From Rothia sp. (in: high G+C Gram-positive bacteria) (GTDB lineage Bacteria; Actinomycetota; Actinomycetes; Actinomycetales; Micrococcaceae): 64,000 nt of DNA. The translations under genes and the position numbers were made by a program. Location of the stretch: NCBI GenBank assembly GCA_030524105.1, contig JAUNHE010000009.1, forward strand, positions 1 through 64,000, in the 5' to 3' direction. A model generated the notes under the pieces. The model saw only the letters and a list, made by a program, of their open reading frames with translations. It made no database searches and was not told the origin of the DNA. Position 1 is the stretch's first letter. Every line of letters starts with the position of its first letter. Shown here one piece after another: positions 17,255-25,212 of the stretch.

Positions 17255-17914
17255 TCATTTGTAAGGTACCCCAGCCGCATAAAAACACTAACTCTCGTAC
17301 TACCGAAAATGCCTGCCTGTATGAACCCAGTGGCTGCCTGAAATCTGTGTACAGAACCTGTCGGTTCTTAGCCTGAGCTTTTCACCCACTCCACTACCGA
17401 CCGCAGACGATTGAGTATCCGATTATTCTTTTTATGCTCCCGATTTAGCCGTTGTCCAGACTTAGGACGAACTGGGGTTTGGCCATGCCCTGTCCCACGT
17501 ATCCCTTATCGGCCAAAATTCAGGAATCTAGCAGCTTATCTAGCCTGTGAGCTCTGTAAGGCATGAGCACCATGTTTGGCCTCAGGTAGTGGATCGGTGA
17601 TGCCTAGGAGTTTGCCATCTATCACGAGGAATCCTGGTACTTTCAGGTTGTTTGCCAAGATTCAAACTAGTGGGGTGGGGTTTCTTGGGTGAGCTTGTAA
17701 GGTTTTCGGTCTGGTTTGGTCCAGGTGAGATGGCTGCTTAGTAACGTGGGAACTGCTTGGCTGTGAGCGGCGGTTGTACGCTGGTGTAGCAACGGTTCTT
17801 CCGGTATGGCTTGAGGTTATTTGTAGAGATTTAACACTCATATTTTTGCCGTCTGATGGGGCCGTTGTCTAGTTGGTGGCGGTTGGGTTGTACCCCCTCT
17901 TATGAATAAGCCTC
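17255..17914 (-). mobile_element. decayed IS5-like insertion sequence, right border of the RiPP island
   Basis: On the minus strand the element begins with GAGGCTTATTC (17914 down to 17904). It continues with AGACAACGGCCCCATC, the counterpart of the left remnant, and then broken transposase segments: FLVIDGKLLGITDPLPEAKH, KKNNRILNRLRSVVEW and VVRELVFLCGWGT. The alignment to the left copy ends near 17255, and the second terminal repeat is missing. It is inverted relative to the copy at 939-1747. Multiple stops and shifts make it non-functional. Confidence 0.7.
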
Positions 17915-18133
17915 TATAGAAGCGCCTCTTTGCCTTGGCCTCATTTTCCACTAGCCCCTCGTCGATCTGTCTATTTTATCTGCAACAAGACTGGAAAAGA
18001 TTTCTAATAAAAGAATAATAGCCAGGAGAAATATACTCGCAAAGATAAACTATTCTTATCTTCTAAGAAGGACCTCATAAAAACCAGAACTATTAATATG
18101 CAACCTAAGTGTTCTGACTCCTGGGAATAAATC

Positions 18134-19198
18134 CTAGCCGCTACCTTCTGGCGGTTCTAGGCCCAGATGCTGCCAGGCTGCTGCTAAAGCAACCCTCCCT
18201 CGCGGTGTTCTACCCATCAATCCCTGACGCACCAAATAGGGTTCGGCCACCGTCTCAACTGTTTCCGTTTCCTCCCCCACGGCAATAGCCAGAGTAGAAA
18301 GCCCCACTGGCCCGCCAGAAAAGTTGTGGATTAATGCTCCAAGAACAGCACGATCAAGACGATCCAAGCCGGCAGCATCGACTTCGTACATATCTAAAGC
18401 TGAAGCAGCCTGCTCAGCTCCTATATAATCGACCTTATAAACGAGGGCCCAGTCCCGCACCCGTCGTAACAAACGGTTGGCAATGCGGGGTGTCCCCCTA
18501 GACCTACTGGCAATCTCAGCATAACCTTCGGGAGAAATCTTCATATCCATTAACCCAGCAGAGCGGCGCAAAACTAACTCAAGTTCCGCCTTCGAATAGA
18601 ACTCCAAATGACCGGTAAAACCAAAACGGTCCCGCAAAGGCCCGGGCAGCAGACCGGCCCGTGTTGTCGCACCTACCAGGGTAAAAGGCGGTAGTTCTAG
18701 AGGGATTGAGGTTGCCCCGGCCCCTTTACCCACCACAATGTCCACCCGGAAATCTTCCATGGCCATATACAGCATTTCTTCGGCAGGGCGGGACATCCGA
18801 TGTATTTCATCTAAAAAGAGAACCTCACCGGGGGTCAGCGACGATAGAATTGCTGCTAGGTCCCCAGAATGTTGAATAGCTGGCCCAGAAGTAATCCGTA
18901 ACGGTACTTCCATTTCAGTAGCAATAATCATGGACAGCGTGGTTTTACCCAGTCCCGGTGGCCCCGATAATAAGACATGATCTGCATTTCTGCCCCGAAG
19001 TTTAGCGGCTTGCAGTAATAAGGCCAGCTGACTTCGAACCCGCTGCTGGCCCACAAAATCATCTAAGGACTTGGGCCGTAGGGCGGCCTCAATCATTTTC
19101 TCCTCGGGTTCCTCTTCCATGGCAACCAGACGAGAAGATACCGGGCTGCTAAACTCTTGTTGGCTGGCACGGGAGTCCGGTAATGGTGAGCCGGTCAT
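18134..19198 (-). CDS. ruvB: Holliday junction branch migration helicase RuvB
   Basis: 354 aa. RuvB is the AAA+ hexamer that drives branch migration with RuvA. The sequence shows [12 protein letters not shown], Walker [10 protein letters not shown] (about 80-88), Walker [10 protein letters not shown], sensor GATTRAGLL, the arginine-finger region PLRDRFGF and the C-terminal winged helix ending GRVALAAAW. The first 35 residues are an extension before the conserved core. It follows ruvA by 29 bp. Its coding strand is G/T-rich, unlike the ruvC-yebC stretch upstream. It is the last intact gene before the accessory island. Confidence 0.97.
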   Translation of the reverse strand: MTGSPLPDSRASQQEFSSPVSSRLVAMEEEPEEKMIEAALRPKSLDDFVGQQRVRSQLALLLQAAKLRGRNADHVLLSGPPGLGKTTLSMIIATEMEVPLRITSGPAIQHSGDLAAILSSLTPGEVLFLDEIHRMSRPAEEMLYMAMEDFRVDIVVGKGAGATSIPLELPPFTLVGATTRAGLLPGPLRDRFGFTGHLEFYSKAELELVLRRSAGLMDMKISPEGYAEIASRSRGTPRIANRLLRRVRDWALVYKVDYIGAEQAASALDMYEVDAAGLDRLDRAVLGALIHNFSGGPVGLSTLAIAVGEETETVETVAEPYLVRQGLMGRTPRGRVALAAAWQHLGLEPPEGSG

Positions 19199-19227
19199 AG
19201 GGAATTCCTCACAATAGTAGCCTTACT

Positions 19228-19851
19228 TTAGTAACGAGTCGTGGTCTGCCCAGACCCCAGCGAGGCAAGAACCGCCTTAAGGGCCTGAGCAAGCGAGGCC
19301 GTAGCTATCTGCGGGTTTGCGCTGACGTATGAATCAATAGCCGCCGAAGCGTCCTTCTCTGACCAGCCCAGCCCCATCAGAGCGTCTAGGACCTGCGGCT
19401 TCCAGGCTACTGCTTCTGTCTGGCTACTAGCCGGCTTAGCCTGGTCATCACCTAAAATCAGCTTGCCCGCTAACTCCAAAACAATTCGGCGAGCGCCTTT
19501 GGGGCCAATTCCCGGTACTTTGCTGAAGGCTTTGTCGTCTCCTGTGGAGACGGCTTGTTCGACTTCGTGTGCTGTGTGTACTCCTAGGACGGCGAGGGCG
19601 ATTCGTGGTCCGATGCCTGAGACGGAGAGTAGGGTTTCGAAGACTTCGCGGTCGGCGGGGTCTGAAAAGCCGTAGAGGGTCATGGAGTCTTCGCGTACGA
19701 TCATGCTGGTTAGTATTGTGGTTTCTTGTTTTAGTCGTAGGTTGGTTAGGGTTCGGGTGGGGGCGTGGATGAGCATGCCGAAGCCGTTTACGTCTAGTAC
19801 TAGGTTTTCGAGTCCTAGGTGGGTTACTGTGCCGGTGAGGGAACTAATCAT
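19228..19851 (-). CDS. ruvA: Holliday junction DNA helicase subunit RuvA
   Basis: 207 aa from the ATG at 19851 (MISSLTG, the family's usual beginning). A GTG two codons earlier is possible. Domain I is the OB fold (to about 65). Two helix-hairpin-helix motifs follow (VSGIGPRIALAVLG and VPGIGPKGARRIVLEL), then a linker and the C-terminal three-helix domain that binds RuvB (ALMGLGWSEKDASAAI). RuvA tetramers hold the junction for RuvB. Base composition switches inside this gene near 19505: the 5' part shares the A/C-rich coding strand of ruvC, while the 3' part resembles ruvB. Confidence 0.95.
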   Translation of the reverse strand: MISSLTGTVTHLGLENLVLDVNGFGMLIHAPTRTLTNLRLKQETTILTSMIVREDSMTLYGFSDPADREVFETLLSVSGIGPRIALAVLGVHTAHEVEQAVSTGDDKAFSKVPGIGPKGARRIVLELAGKLILGDDQAKPASSQTEAVAWKPQVLDALMGLGWSEKDASAAIDSYVSANPQIATASLAQALKAVLASLGSGQTTTRY

Positions 19852-19878
19852 GGCCACAATTCTATTCGAATATATGTA

Positions 19879-20574
19879 CTACTTCCAGCTTTTGCGGTTT
19901 TTTTGGCTTGTTTTGCTTTCTGCTGCTAGCCATTGTTTTTGTGCTGGTGTCAGTGTTTGGGTGGGTTTTGTTGGTTTGGAGCCTTGGTGGGTTTGTACTC
20001 CTTGGCTGAGGTCTAGGCCGGCTCCGGCGGTTCCGCCTCTCCAGCCGTGGCAGATGGCGATGGCTAGGGCGTCGGCGGCGTCGGCTGGGCGGGGTGGGGT
20101 GGTTAGTCCTAGGATTTTGCTGACCATGCGTGCTACTGATGCTTTGTCTGCTCGTCCGGATCCGGTGACGGCTGCTTTTACTTCGGATGGTGTGTGGAAG
20201 TGTACTGGGATTGTTCGGCTGGCGGCGGCTGCGATGATGACGCCGGCGGCGTGGGCGGTGCCGATGACGGTGTTGACTTGTTCTTGGGCAAAGATTCGTT
20301 CTATGGCTAGGGCGTCTGGTTGGTAGGTTTCTAGCCATGTGTGGGTGGCTTTGAATATTTGTAGGATTCTTTGGTCGAGTGGGTCTTGTGCTGCTGTTCC
20401 TGCTATGCCGACTTTGATGAAGGTGGTTGTGCGGTTGGCTGAGACGTCGACCAGGCCAAAGCCGCATCGGGTGAGGCCTGGGTCGACGCCTAGGATTCGG
20501 GCGGTGTGGGGGGTTCGGGCTATTGGTTGTAGGTCTGGTGTTGGCAGGGTGGGTTTGTCTGCCTGTGTGCTCAC
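19879..20574 (-). CDS. ruvC: Holliday junction resolvase RuvC
   Basis: 231 aa, GTG start. The nuclease core begins [14 protein letters not shown], with the first catalytic Asp. Glu follows in LAIERIF, and the last acidic pair is in [16 protein letters not shown]. The first 26 residues are a polar extension. The protein is longer than typical RuvC because of a C-terminal tail of about 45 residues. Only three bases separate it from yebC, and ruvA follows, so yebC-ruvC-ruvA-ruvB is likely one operon. Its codons end almost entirely in C, A or G. Confidence 0.96.
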   Translation of the reverse strand: MSTQADKPTLPTPDLQPIARTPHTARILGVDPGLTRCGFGLVDVSANRTTTFIKVGIAGTAAQDPLDQRILQIFKATHTWLETYQPDALAIERIFAQEQVNTVIGTAHAAGVIIAAAASRTIPVHFHTPSEVKAAVTGSGRADKASVARMVSKILGLTTPPRPADAADALAIAICHGWRGGTAGAGLDLSQGVQTHQGSKPTKPTQTLTPAQKQWLAAESKTSQKNRKSWK

Positions 20575-20577
20575 TGT

Positions 20578-21336
20578 TTAGTTGTTTTCTAGGTCGGTGA
20601 GGATGGATTCTTTGATGTCTGCGTTGGAGTAGACGTTTTGGACGTCGTCGAGTTCTTCGATGGCTTCGGCCAGTCGTAGGAATTTTTTGGCGCCTTCGAG
20701 GTCGAGGTCGACTTGCATGGTTGGTCTGAAGACGGGGTCGTCGTTGTTGTAGTCGAGTTGGGCTGCTTCGAGGGCTTTGCGGATGGCGGGTAGGTCGCTG
20801 GCTTCGCAGATGACGGTGTAGGTGTCGTTTTCGTCTATAACTTCTTCGGCGCCTGCGTCGAGGACGGCTAGGAGGACGTCGTCTTCGGTGAGGGAGGGGG
20901 TTTTGCTGACTTCTGCGACTCCTTTTCGTTCGAACATGAAGGCGACGGATCCTTGGTCTGCCATGGTGCCGCCGTTGCGGGTTACTGCTGTGCGTACTTC
21001 TGCTGCGGCTCTGTTGCGGTTGTCGGTGAGGCATTCGATGAAGAGGGCTGTGCCTTGTGGGCCTCGGGCTTCGTACATGATTTCTGTGTAGTCGATGGTT
21101 TCGCCGGTGAGGCCTGCGCCGCGTTTGATGGCTCGGTCGATGTTGTCGTTGGGGACTGAGTTTTTCTTTGCTTTGGAGACGGCTAGGTCTAGGGCTGGGT
21201 TTCCGGCGGCGTCGGGTCCGCCCATGCGGGCTGCGACTTCGATTGCTTTGATGTATTTTGCGAAGGCTTTGGCTCGTTTTGCGTCGATGGCGGCTTTTTT
21301 GTGTTTTGTGGTTGCCCATTTGGAGTGACCCGACAT
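20578..21336 (-). CDS. YebC/PmpR family protein
   Basis: 252 aa. It starts [20 protein letters not shown], the family signature, and contains [15 protein letters not shown] and [20 protein letters not shown]. Members of this family have been linked both to transcription regulation and to relieving ribosome stalling. The location directly before ruvC is the usual actinobacterial one. The coding strand is strongly A/C-rich, which makes the opposite strand open over long distances. Confidence 0.96.
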   Translation of the reverse strand: MSGHSKWATTKHKKAAIDAKRAKAFAKYIKAIEVAARMGGPDAAGNPALDLAVSKAKKNSVPNDNIDRAIKRGAGLTGETIDYTEIMYEARGPQGTALFIECLTDNRNRAAAEVRTAVTRNGGTMADQGSVAFMFERKGVAEVSKTPSLTEDDVLLAVLDAGAEEVIDENDTYTVICEASDLPAIRKALEAAQLDYNNDDPVFRPTMQVDLDLEGAKKFLRLAEAIEELDDVQNVYSNADIKESILTDLENN

Positions 21337-21447
21337 GTGGTCTCCTTACTGTGATGCGGTGCCGTGGGGCACGGAAATTCTTTGGAAGCGGCTTCAATTC
21401 TAACGCTAGAGTTGCTGAGAACCCAGCAGCGGGTGTTTTGTTCTGTT

Positions 21448-22170
21448 TTATCGGGGTCTAGATATGGCGCTGTGGCGGGCTTTGTTGACTAGGGTGTCAT
21501 CGATGTGCTGGCTTTGAAAGTGGCCGTATTTTTTTTGGGCGGCTTGTGCGATGAGGTAGTCCGAGATTTGGGGGTTTTTGGGTAGGAGGGAGCCGTGTAG
21601 GTAGGTGCCGATGACGTTTTTGTATCTGGCTCCTTCGGTGGAGTCTTGGGTGTTGTTCCCTTCTCCTTTGCTGACTTTGCCTAGGGGTTGTACTCCTGGT
21701 CCGAGGGTGGTGAGGCCGGAGTGGTTTTCGTAGCCTACGATGGTTCCGAATTCTTCTGATTCTTCTACGATGTTTCCGATAAGGCGTTCTTTTCCGCCAA
21801 TGGTTACTGCGTCAAAGATGCCGATGCCGGGTAGGGTTTGGCCGCTGATTGTTTTAAATTCTTTGCCGAAGAGCTGGTATAGGCCGCATATGACTAGCAT
21901 GGGTGTGCCTTCGTCTGCTAGTTGGCGGAGTCTGTCGGCTTGTTTGTGGAGGTCTTCTTGGATGAGGGTTTGGCCTGAGTCTTGTCCGCCGCCGCCCAGG
22001 AGGATGTCTGCTTGGTGGGGGAAGTTGTCTCCTTGGTTGTAGTCGATGATTTCTGTTTCGAAGCCGTGTCCTTGTGCCCTGCGTGCTAGGGAGAGGGTGT
22101 TGCCCCAGTCTCCGTAGATGTTCATGTCTCGTGGGTATAGCTGTACGATGTTTATTTTTTGGGGTGTCAT
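21448..22170 (-). CDS. gatD: lipid II isoglutaminyl synthase, glutamine amidotransferase subunit GatD
   Basis: 240 aa. It is a class I glutamine amidotransferase of the CobB/CobQ type. The nucleophile Cys lies in LVICGLYQLFG (about residue 95) and the catalytic His in GTYLHGSLLPKNP. GatD releases ammonia that MurT uses to amidate D-Glu of lipid II to D-iso-Gln. It lies immediately after murT with no gap, as expected for the heterodimer. Confidence 0.93.
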   Translation of the reverse strand: MTPQKINIVQLYPRDMNIYGDWGNTLSLARRAQGHGFETEIIDYNQGDNFPHQADILLGGGGQDSGQTLIQEDLHKQADRLRQLADEGTPMLVICGLYQLFGKEFKTISGQTLPGIGIFDAVTIGGKERLIGNIVEESEEFGTIVGYENHSGLTTLGPGVQPLGKVSKGEGNNTQDSTEGARYKNVIGTYLHGSLLPKNPQISDYLIAQAAQKKYGHFQSQHIDDTLVNKARHSAISRPR

Positions 22171-23466
22171 TTAGGAGATGTCCTCTACCTCTGTGATTTT
22201 GCTTAGTTCTTTGCGGAGGGTAAGCATGGCGGTGTAGGTGCAAAAGATTCGCATGGGTTTGTTGGCGGAGGTTTTTATGAAGCTGGTGAGGGCTTGGTTG
22301 AGGTCTTCCTGGATGTTTTGTACGGGTACGTCGTCGTGGGCTAGGCGTAGGGCCATGTCGTAGGCTCGTACCCCGGATACCGTGTCTACGCCTTTGTTTT
22401 TGAGGCTGTGGAAGTCTACGTCCCAGAGCCAGCTGACGTCTCGGCCGTCGGCGTATTGGTCGTTGATGGCGATCATGGTTGCGTAGTCTTGGGCGTCGGC
22501 GCTTGCTAGGGATAGGCGGAAGCCTGAGGGGTTTTTGACCAGGAGTAGTTGGATGGGTTGCTTGTTGATGTAGATGGTTTCGCCTCTGCCGAAGGCTGGG
22601 CTGATTTTTGCTAGTTCTTTGACTAGGGCCGGCTGGTCTGCTTCTTTGCCCATGACTGCTAGGGTCAGGGCCATGGCTGCTGCTGCGTTGAAGATGTTGT
22701 AGATGCCGTAGAGGTTGACCCTGCCTTCTTGTTTCTGGCCGTTGATCAGGAATTGGGCCTGGGTGCCGGTGAAGCCTTCTAGGATGACGGTGGCTTCTGG
22801 TAGTTCTTGGGTCTGTGCTTCCTTGTGGTCTTTTCCTTGGCCTTCTAAACGCATCTGGTCGTCTGAGGGGAAGAGGGATCGTAGGTTGGGTGAGAGTCCA
22901 AAGTAGTTGATTTTGGTTTGGGCTGCTACTTCTTGGGCTAGGGATCGGATGCGGGGGTCTTCTCTGTTAAGAACCACGGTGTCGCTGGTTGCCTGAGCTA
23001 CTTGGGCTAGCATGCGGCGGGTGGTATCAATTTCTCCAAAGCGGTCGAGCTGGTCCCTGAGGACGTTGAGTAGGAGGCTGTGGGTGGGTTTAACTTTTTT
23101 AACAAAGTGCACGGCGTGGGCTTCATCAAGTTCTAAGACGGCGATGTCTGCCTCTAGCCGGCCTCGGATATCCATCTCTGCGAGCAGGGCTGCTGCTACT
23201 CCGCGCACAAAGTTTGAGCCGGTGCGGTTGGTAAAAACTTTAAGGCCTTGGGATTGGAGGAGCTGGACCACCATCTTGGTGGTGGTGGTTTTTCCGTTGG
23301 TGCCGGAAACAACAACAACGCCGTGAGGAAGTTTTGCTAGTTCTTCTGGAACAAAGTGGGGGTGCAGTTTTTCCATGACGAGGCCGGGGAAGGCTGATCC
23401 TCCGCCGCGTAGTTTTGTAAGGTAACGGACACCTTGGCCAAGAAGGCGTGTGACAGGTCTAGACAT
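22171..23466 (-). CDS. murT: lipid II isoglutaminyl synthase subunit MurT
   Basis: 431 aa. It is a Mur-ligase-like ATPase with the P-loop SGTNGKTTTTKM (about 54-65), LELDEAHAV and the DUF1727 region containing DVSWLWDVDF with the catalytic Asp. It activates the D-Glu carboxylate of lipid II for amidation with GatD. The Cys4 zinc ribbon inserted in staphylococcal and streptococcal MurT is absent: between about residues 185 and 245 there is a Cys-free polar linker (EGQGKDHKEAQTQELPEA), and the protein has a single Cys near its end. Confidence 0.93.
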   Translation of the reverse strand: MSRPVTRLLGQGVRYLTKLRGGGSAFPGLVMEKLHPHFVPEELAKLPHGVVVVSGTNGKTTTTKMVVQLLQSQGLKVFTNRTGSNFVRGVAAALLAEMDIRGRLEADIAVLELDEAHAVHFVKKVKPTHSLLLNVLRDQLDRFGEIDTTRRMLAQVAQATSDTVVLNREDPRIRSLAQEVAAQTKINYFGLSPNLRSLFPSDDQMRLEGQGKDHKEAQTQELPEATVILEGFTGTQAQFLINGQKQEGRVNLYGIYNIFNAAAAMALTLAVMGKEADQPALVKELAKISPAFGRGETIYINKQPIQLLLVKNPSGFRLSLASADAQDYATMIAINDQYADGRDVSWLWDVDFHSLKNKGVDTVSGVRAYDMALRLAHDDVPVQNIQEDLNQALTSFIKTSANKPMRIFCTYTAMLTLRKELSKITEVEDIS

Positions 23467-23522
23467 GGCTCTTATTCTAACAGTGCGCTGCTATCTGCTG
23501 GGTAGAGGTTGGGGGCTGACTT

Positions 23523-24083
23523 CTAGTGGGGGTATGTTTCTTTCCAGGCTTGGGCAAGGAGCTGCTGGATCTCGGCCAGGGTTTGGGTGACCGTTTTTGC
23601 TCCGGCTACGATGGGTAGGAAGTTGGTGTCTCCAGACCAGCGAGGCACCAGGTGCTGGTGGAGGTGGTCTGCTATTCCGGCTCCGCCGATTTTTCCTTGA
23701 TTAATGCCTATATTAAATCCGTGGGCTTTGCTGACCCGCCGTAGGATCCCCATGGCCTCTTGTGTCAAATGAGCTATTTCTTCTACCTCTGCCGGACTTG
23801 CCTGATCGTAGTCGGCTACGTGCCGGTAGGGGCAGATCAGCAGGTGCCCGGGGTTATAGGGGTAGAGGTTAAGCAGGACGAAGGCCTGCTGGCCGCGGTG
23901 GACAATGAGCGATTCCCGGTCTTCTCGGTGCGGAGCGGAGCAAAAAGGGCAGGTGGCTTCACTGTAGTCCTGCTGGCCAGCTTTAACGTAGGCTCGACGG
24001 TGTGGCGTCCAGAGGCGCTGAAAAGCGTCGGGTACAGCGGGAAGCTCAAAATCATCGGTCTGGTAGGTAGGAGTTTCAGCCAT
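23523..24083 (-). CDS. HIT-family nucleotide hydrolase/phosphorylase
   Basis: 186 aa. It carries the histidine triad DHLHQHLVPRW (about 141-151) and a CPFC site (about 46-49) with further zinc-type ligands, like actinobacterial Ap4A phosphorylase/hydrolase proteins. It probably degrades dinucleoside polyphosphates, which are produced as by-products by aminoacyl-tRNA synthetases. The position downstream of thrS is conserved in actinobacteria, although here two other genes intervene. Confidence 0.9.
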   Translation of the reverse strand: MAETPTYQTDDFELPAVPDAFQRLWTPHRRAYVKAGQQDYSEATCPFCSAPHREDRESLIVHRGQQAFVLLNLYPYNPGHLLICPYRHVADYDQASPAEVEEIAHLTQEAMGILRRVSKAHGFNIGINQGKIGGAGIADHLHQHLVPRWSGDTNFLPIVAGAKTVTQTLAEIQQLLAQAWKETYPH

Positions 24084-24170
24084 CTTTTACCTTCCGATTT
24101 CTTGAGCAGCCGCGGTCCACACAAGGCCTGGGAGCAGGCTGGCTCACTAGTCTACCCCACCCTGCTGAAC

Positions 24171-24350
24171 CTATTTTTTACCGGTCATAAAAAAGGTTTT
24201 AACCTTTGTCTGCTTTGTTTCTTTAGCCAAATTTTTACGCCGGTCTTCTAATTCTTGGGCGCGCAGAACCGAATCCTGATAACCACGTTCCATATCGTTT
24301 TTGAGACCACGGATGAAACGTTCACGACGCTCATCAAGGGTAAGTGACAT
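24171..24350 (-). CDS. small charged hypothetical protein, 59 aa
   Basis: The ATG at 24350 is preceded by AGAGGAGA at proper spacing, and the frame runs 59 codons to TAG. The product begins MSLTLDERRERFIRGLKND and ends KTFFMTGKK. It is highly charged, probably helical in the middle (RAQELEDRRKNLAKETK), and has no cysteine or membrane segment. I do not recognise it. The strong ribosome binding site and the position 26 bp after the GAF protein gene argue that it is real. Confidence 0.65.
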   Translation of the reverse strand: MSLTLDERRERFIRGLKNDMERGYQDSVLRAQELEDRRKNLAKETKQTKVKTFFMTGKK

Positions 24351-24376
24351 TTCATTCTCCTCTCTTGAGAAATATT

Positions 24377-25198
24377 TTACGGGGTTGTTGCCCTAGTTTC
24401 TAGTAGTAGCGCTGCCGAGCGAGCTAAAACAATCATGGCAAGTCGGTCCGTTTCTGTTAACAGGCCAACTTCTACCGTTTCTAACATTAAAAGAGCATAG
24501 GTATGACTTTGAGACTGGACCGGCACAACCAAAGCCTCAGAAAATTCTCCCTGCTCAGGCAGTTCCTGCTTATAGGCAGAGCTCTCCCGGATCCTGGCAG
24601 CTAGATCCCCGCCCCTGATGAGGCAGCTCAAGGCAGAGTCCGCCTGCAGGCTAAAGCTGCCGGCAGCACGCGGTAGGTAACCGCTAGAGTAGATCTCCTG
24701 AACCCGATACTGCCCAGCAACAGGCCCAGCTAACCTGTAATAGCTCGCCCGAACCTGTGAATCATCGACCAGGCCAAGCACCAGGGTAACCAGCATTTCG
24801 GGCAGGAAAAGAAACCTATCGCTTTTAACCTCCCGGTGGTGGGCCGTATTTTTAAGCAGTAAATCCAGCATTTTGATAATAGGCTGCAAGGCCCGGTAAC
24901 CTGCGTTAAGAATCTCTTTCTGATCTCGGTGGGCAATTTTTTTCTGATGTAAATCTGCGGTTTTATCACAAACCGTTGACACAACAACACTAAAACCCAG
25001 CAAGGCCAGGGTCACCGTAATCCACGTTTTCTGCTCTGCCTCCGAAAAAACGAGCACAATAGATAAAACCGCACTAATCAGCCCGGCAAGCAGCTGCGTA
25101 GCTAGATAAACCCAACGCTCTCTGAGTTTGAGGGTTAAGCTACCAAGTTTCCACTGCCAGCTTATCCGGTCATCAGCAGGCATTGTCCCCTTCTCCAC
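24377..25198 (-). CDS. membrane protein with GAF-like domain
   Basis: 273 aa. Two adjacent hydrophobic segments occupy about residues 32-78 (LATQLLAGLISAVLSIVLVF and WITVTLALLGFSVVVSTV). They are followed by a helix with a coiled-coil look (DKTADLHQKKIAHRDQKEI) and a soluble C-terminal half of GAF-like character ending ETDRLAMIVLARSAALLLET. No output domain (kinase, cyclase or DNA-binding) follows. It lies 14 bp downstream of thrS on the same strand. The function is unknown. A sensor or partner-binding role is a guess. Confidence 0.65.
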   Translation of the reverse strand: MEKGTMPADDRISWQWKLGSLTLKLRERWVYLATQLLAGLISAVLSIVLVFSEAEQKTWITVTLALLGFSVVVSTVCDKTADLHQKKIAHRDQKEILNAGYRALQPIIKMLDLLLKNTAHHREVKSDRFLFLPEMLVTLVLGLVDDSQVRASYYRLAGPVAGQYRVQEIYSSGYLPRAAGSFSLQADSALSCLIRGGDLAARIRESSAYKQELPEQGEFSEALVVPVQSQSHTYALLMLETVEVGLLTETDRLAMIVLARSAALLLETRATTP

Positions 25199-25212
25199 CA
25201 GAAGCTAAAAGG

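Noticed and set aside
16954-17341. Two short plus-strand frames in the decayed region
   Set aside because: They lack a credible start context and known domains, and the region is full of gene relics.
19862-21397. A 511-codon Arg/His/Pro-rich open frame over ruvC and yebC
   Set aside because: It lies in another frame of the same strand as two clearly recognised genes and its composition comes from their A/C-rich coding strand.
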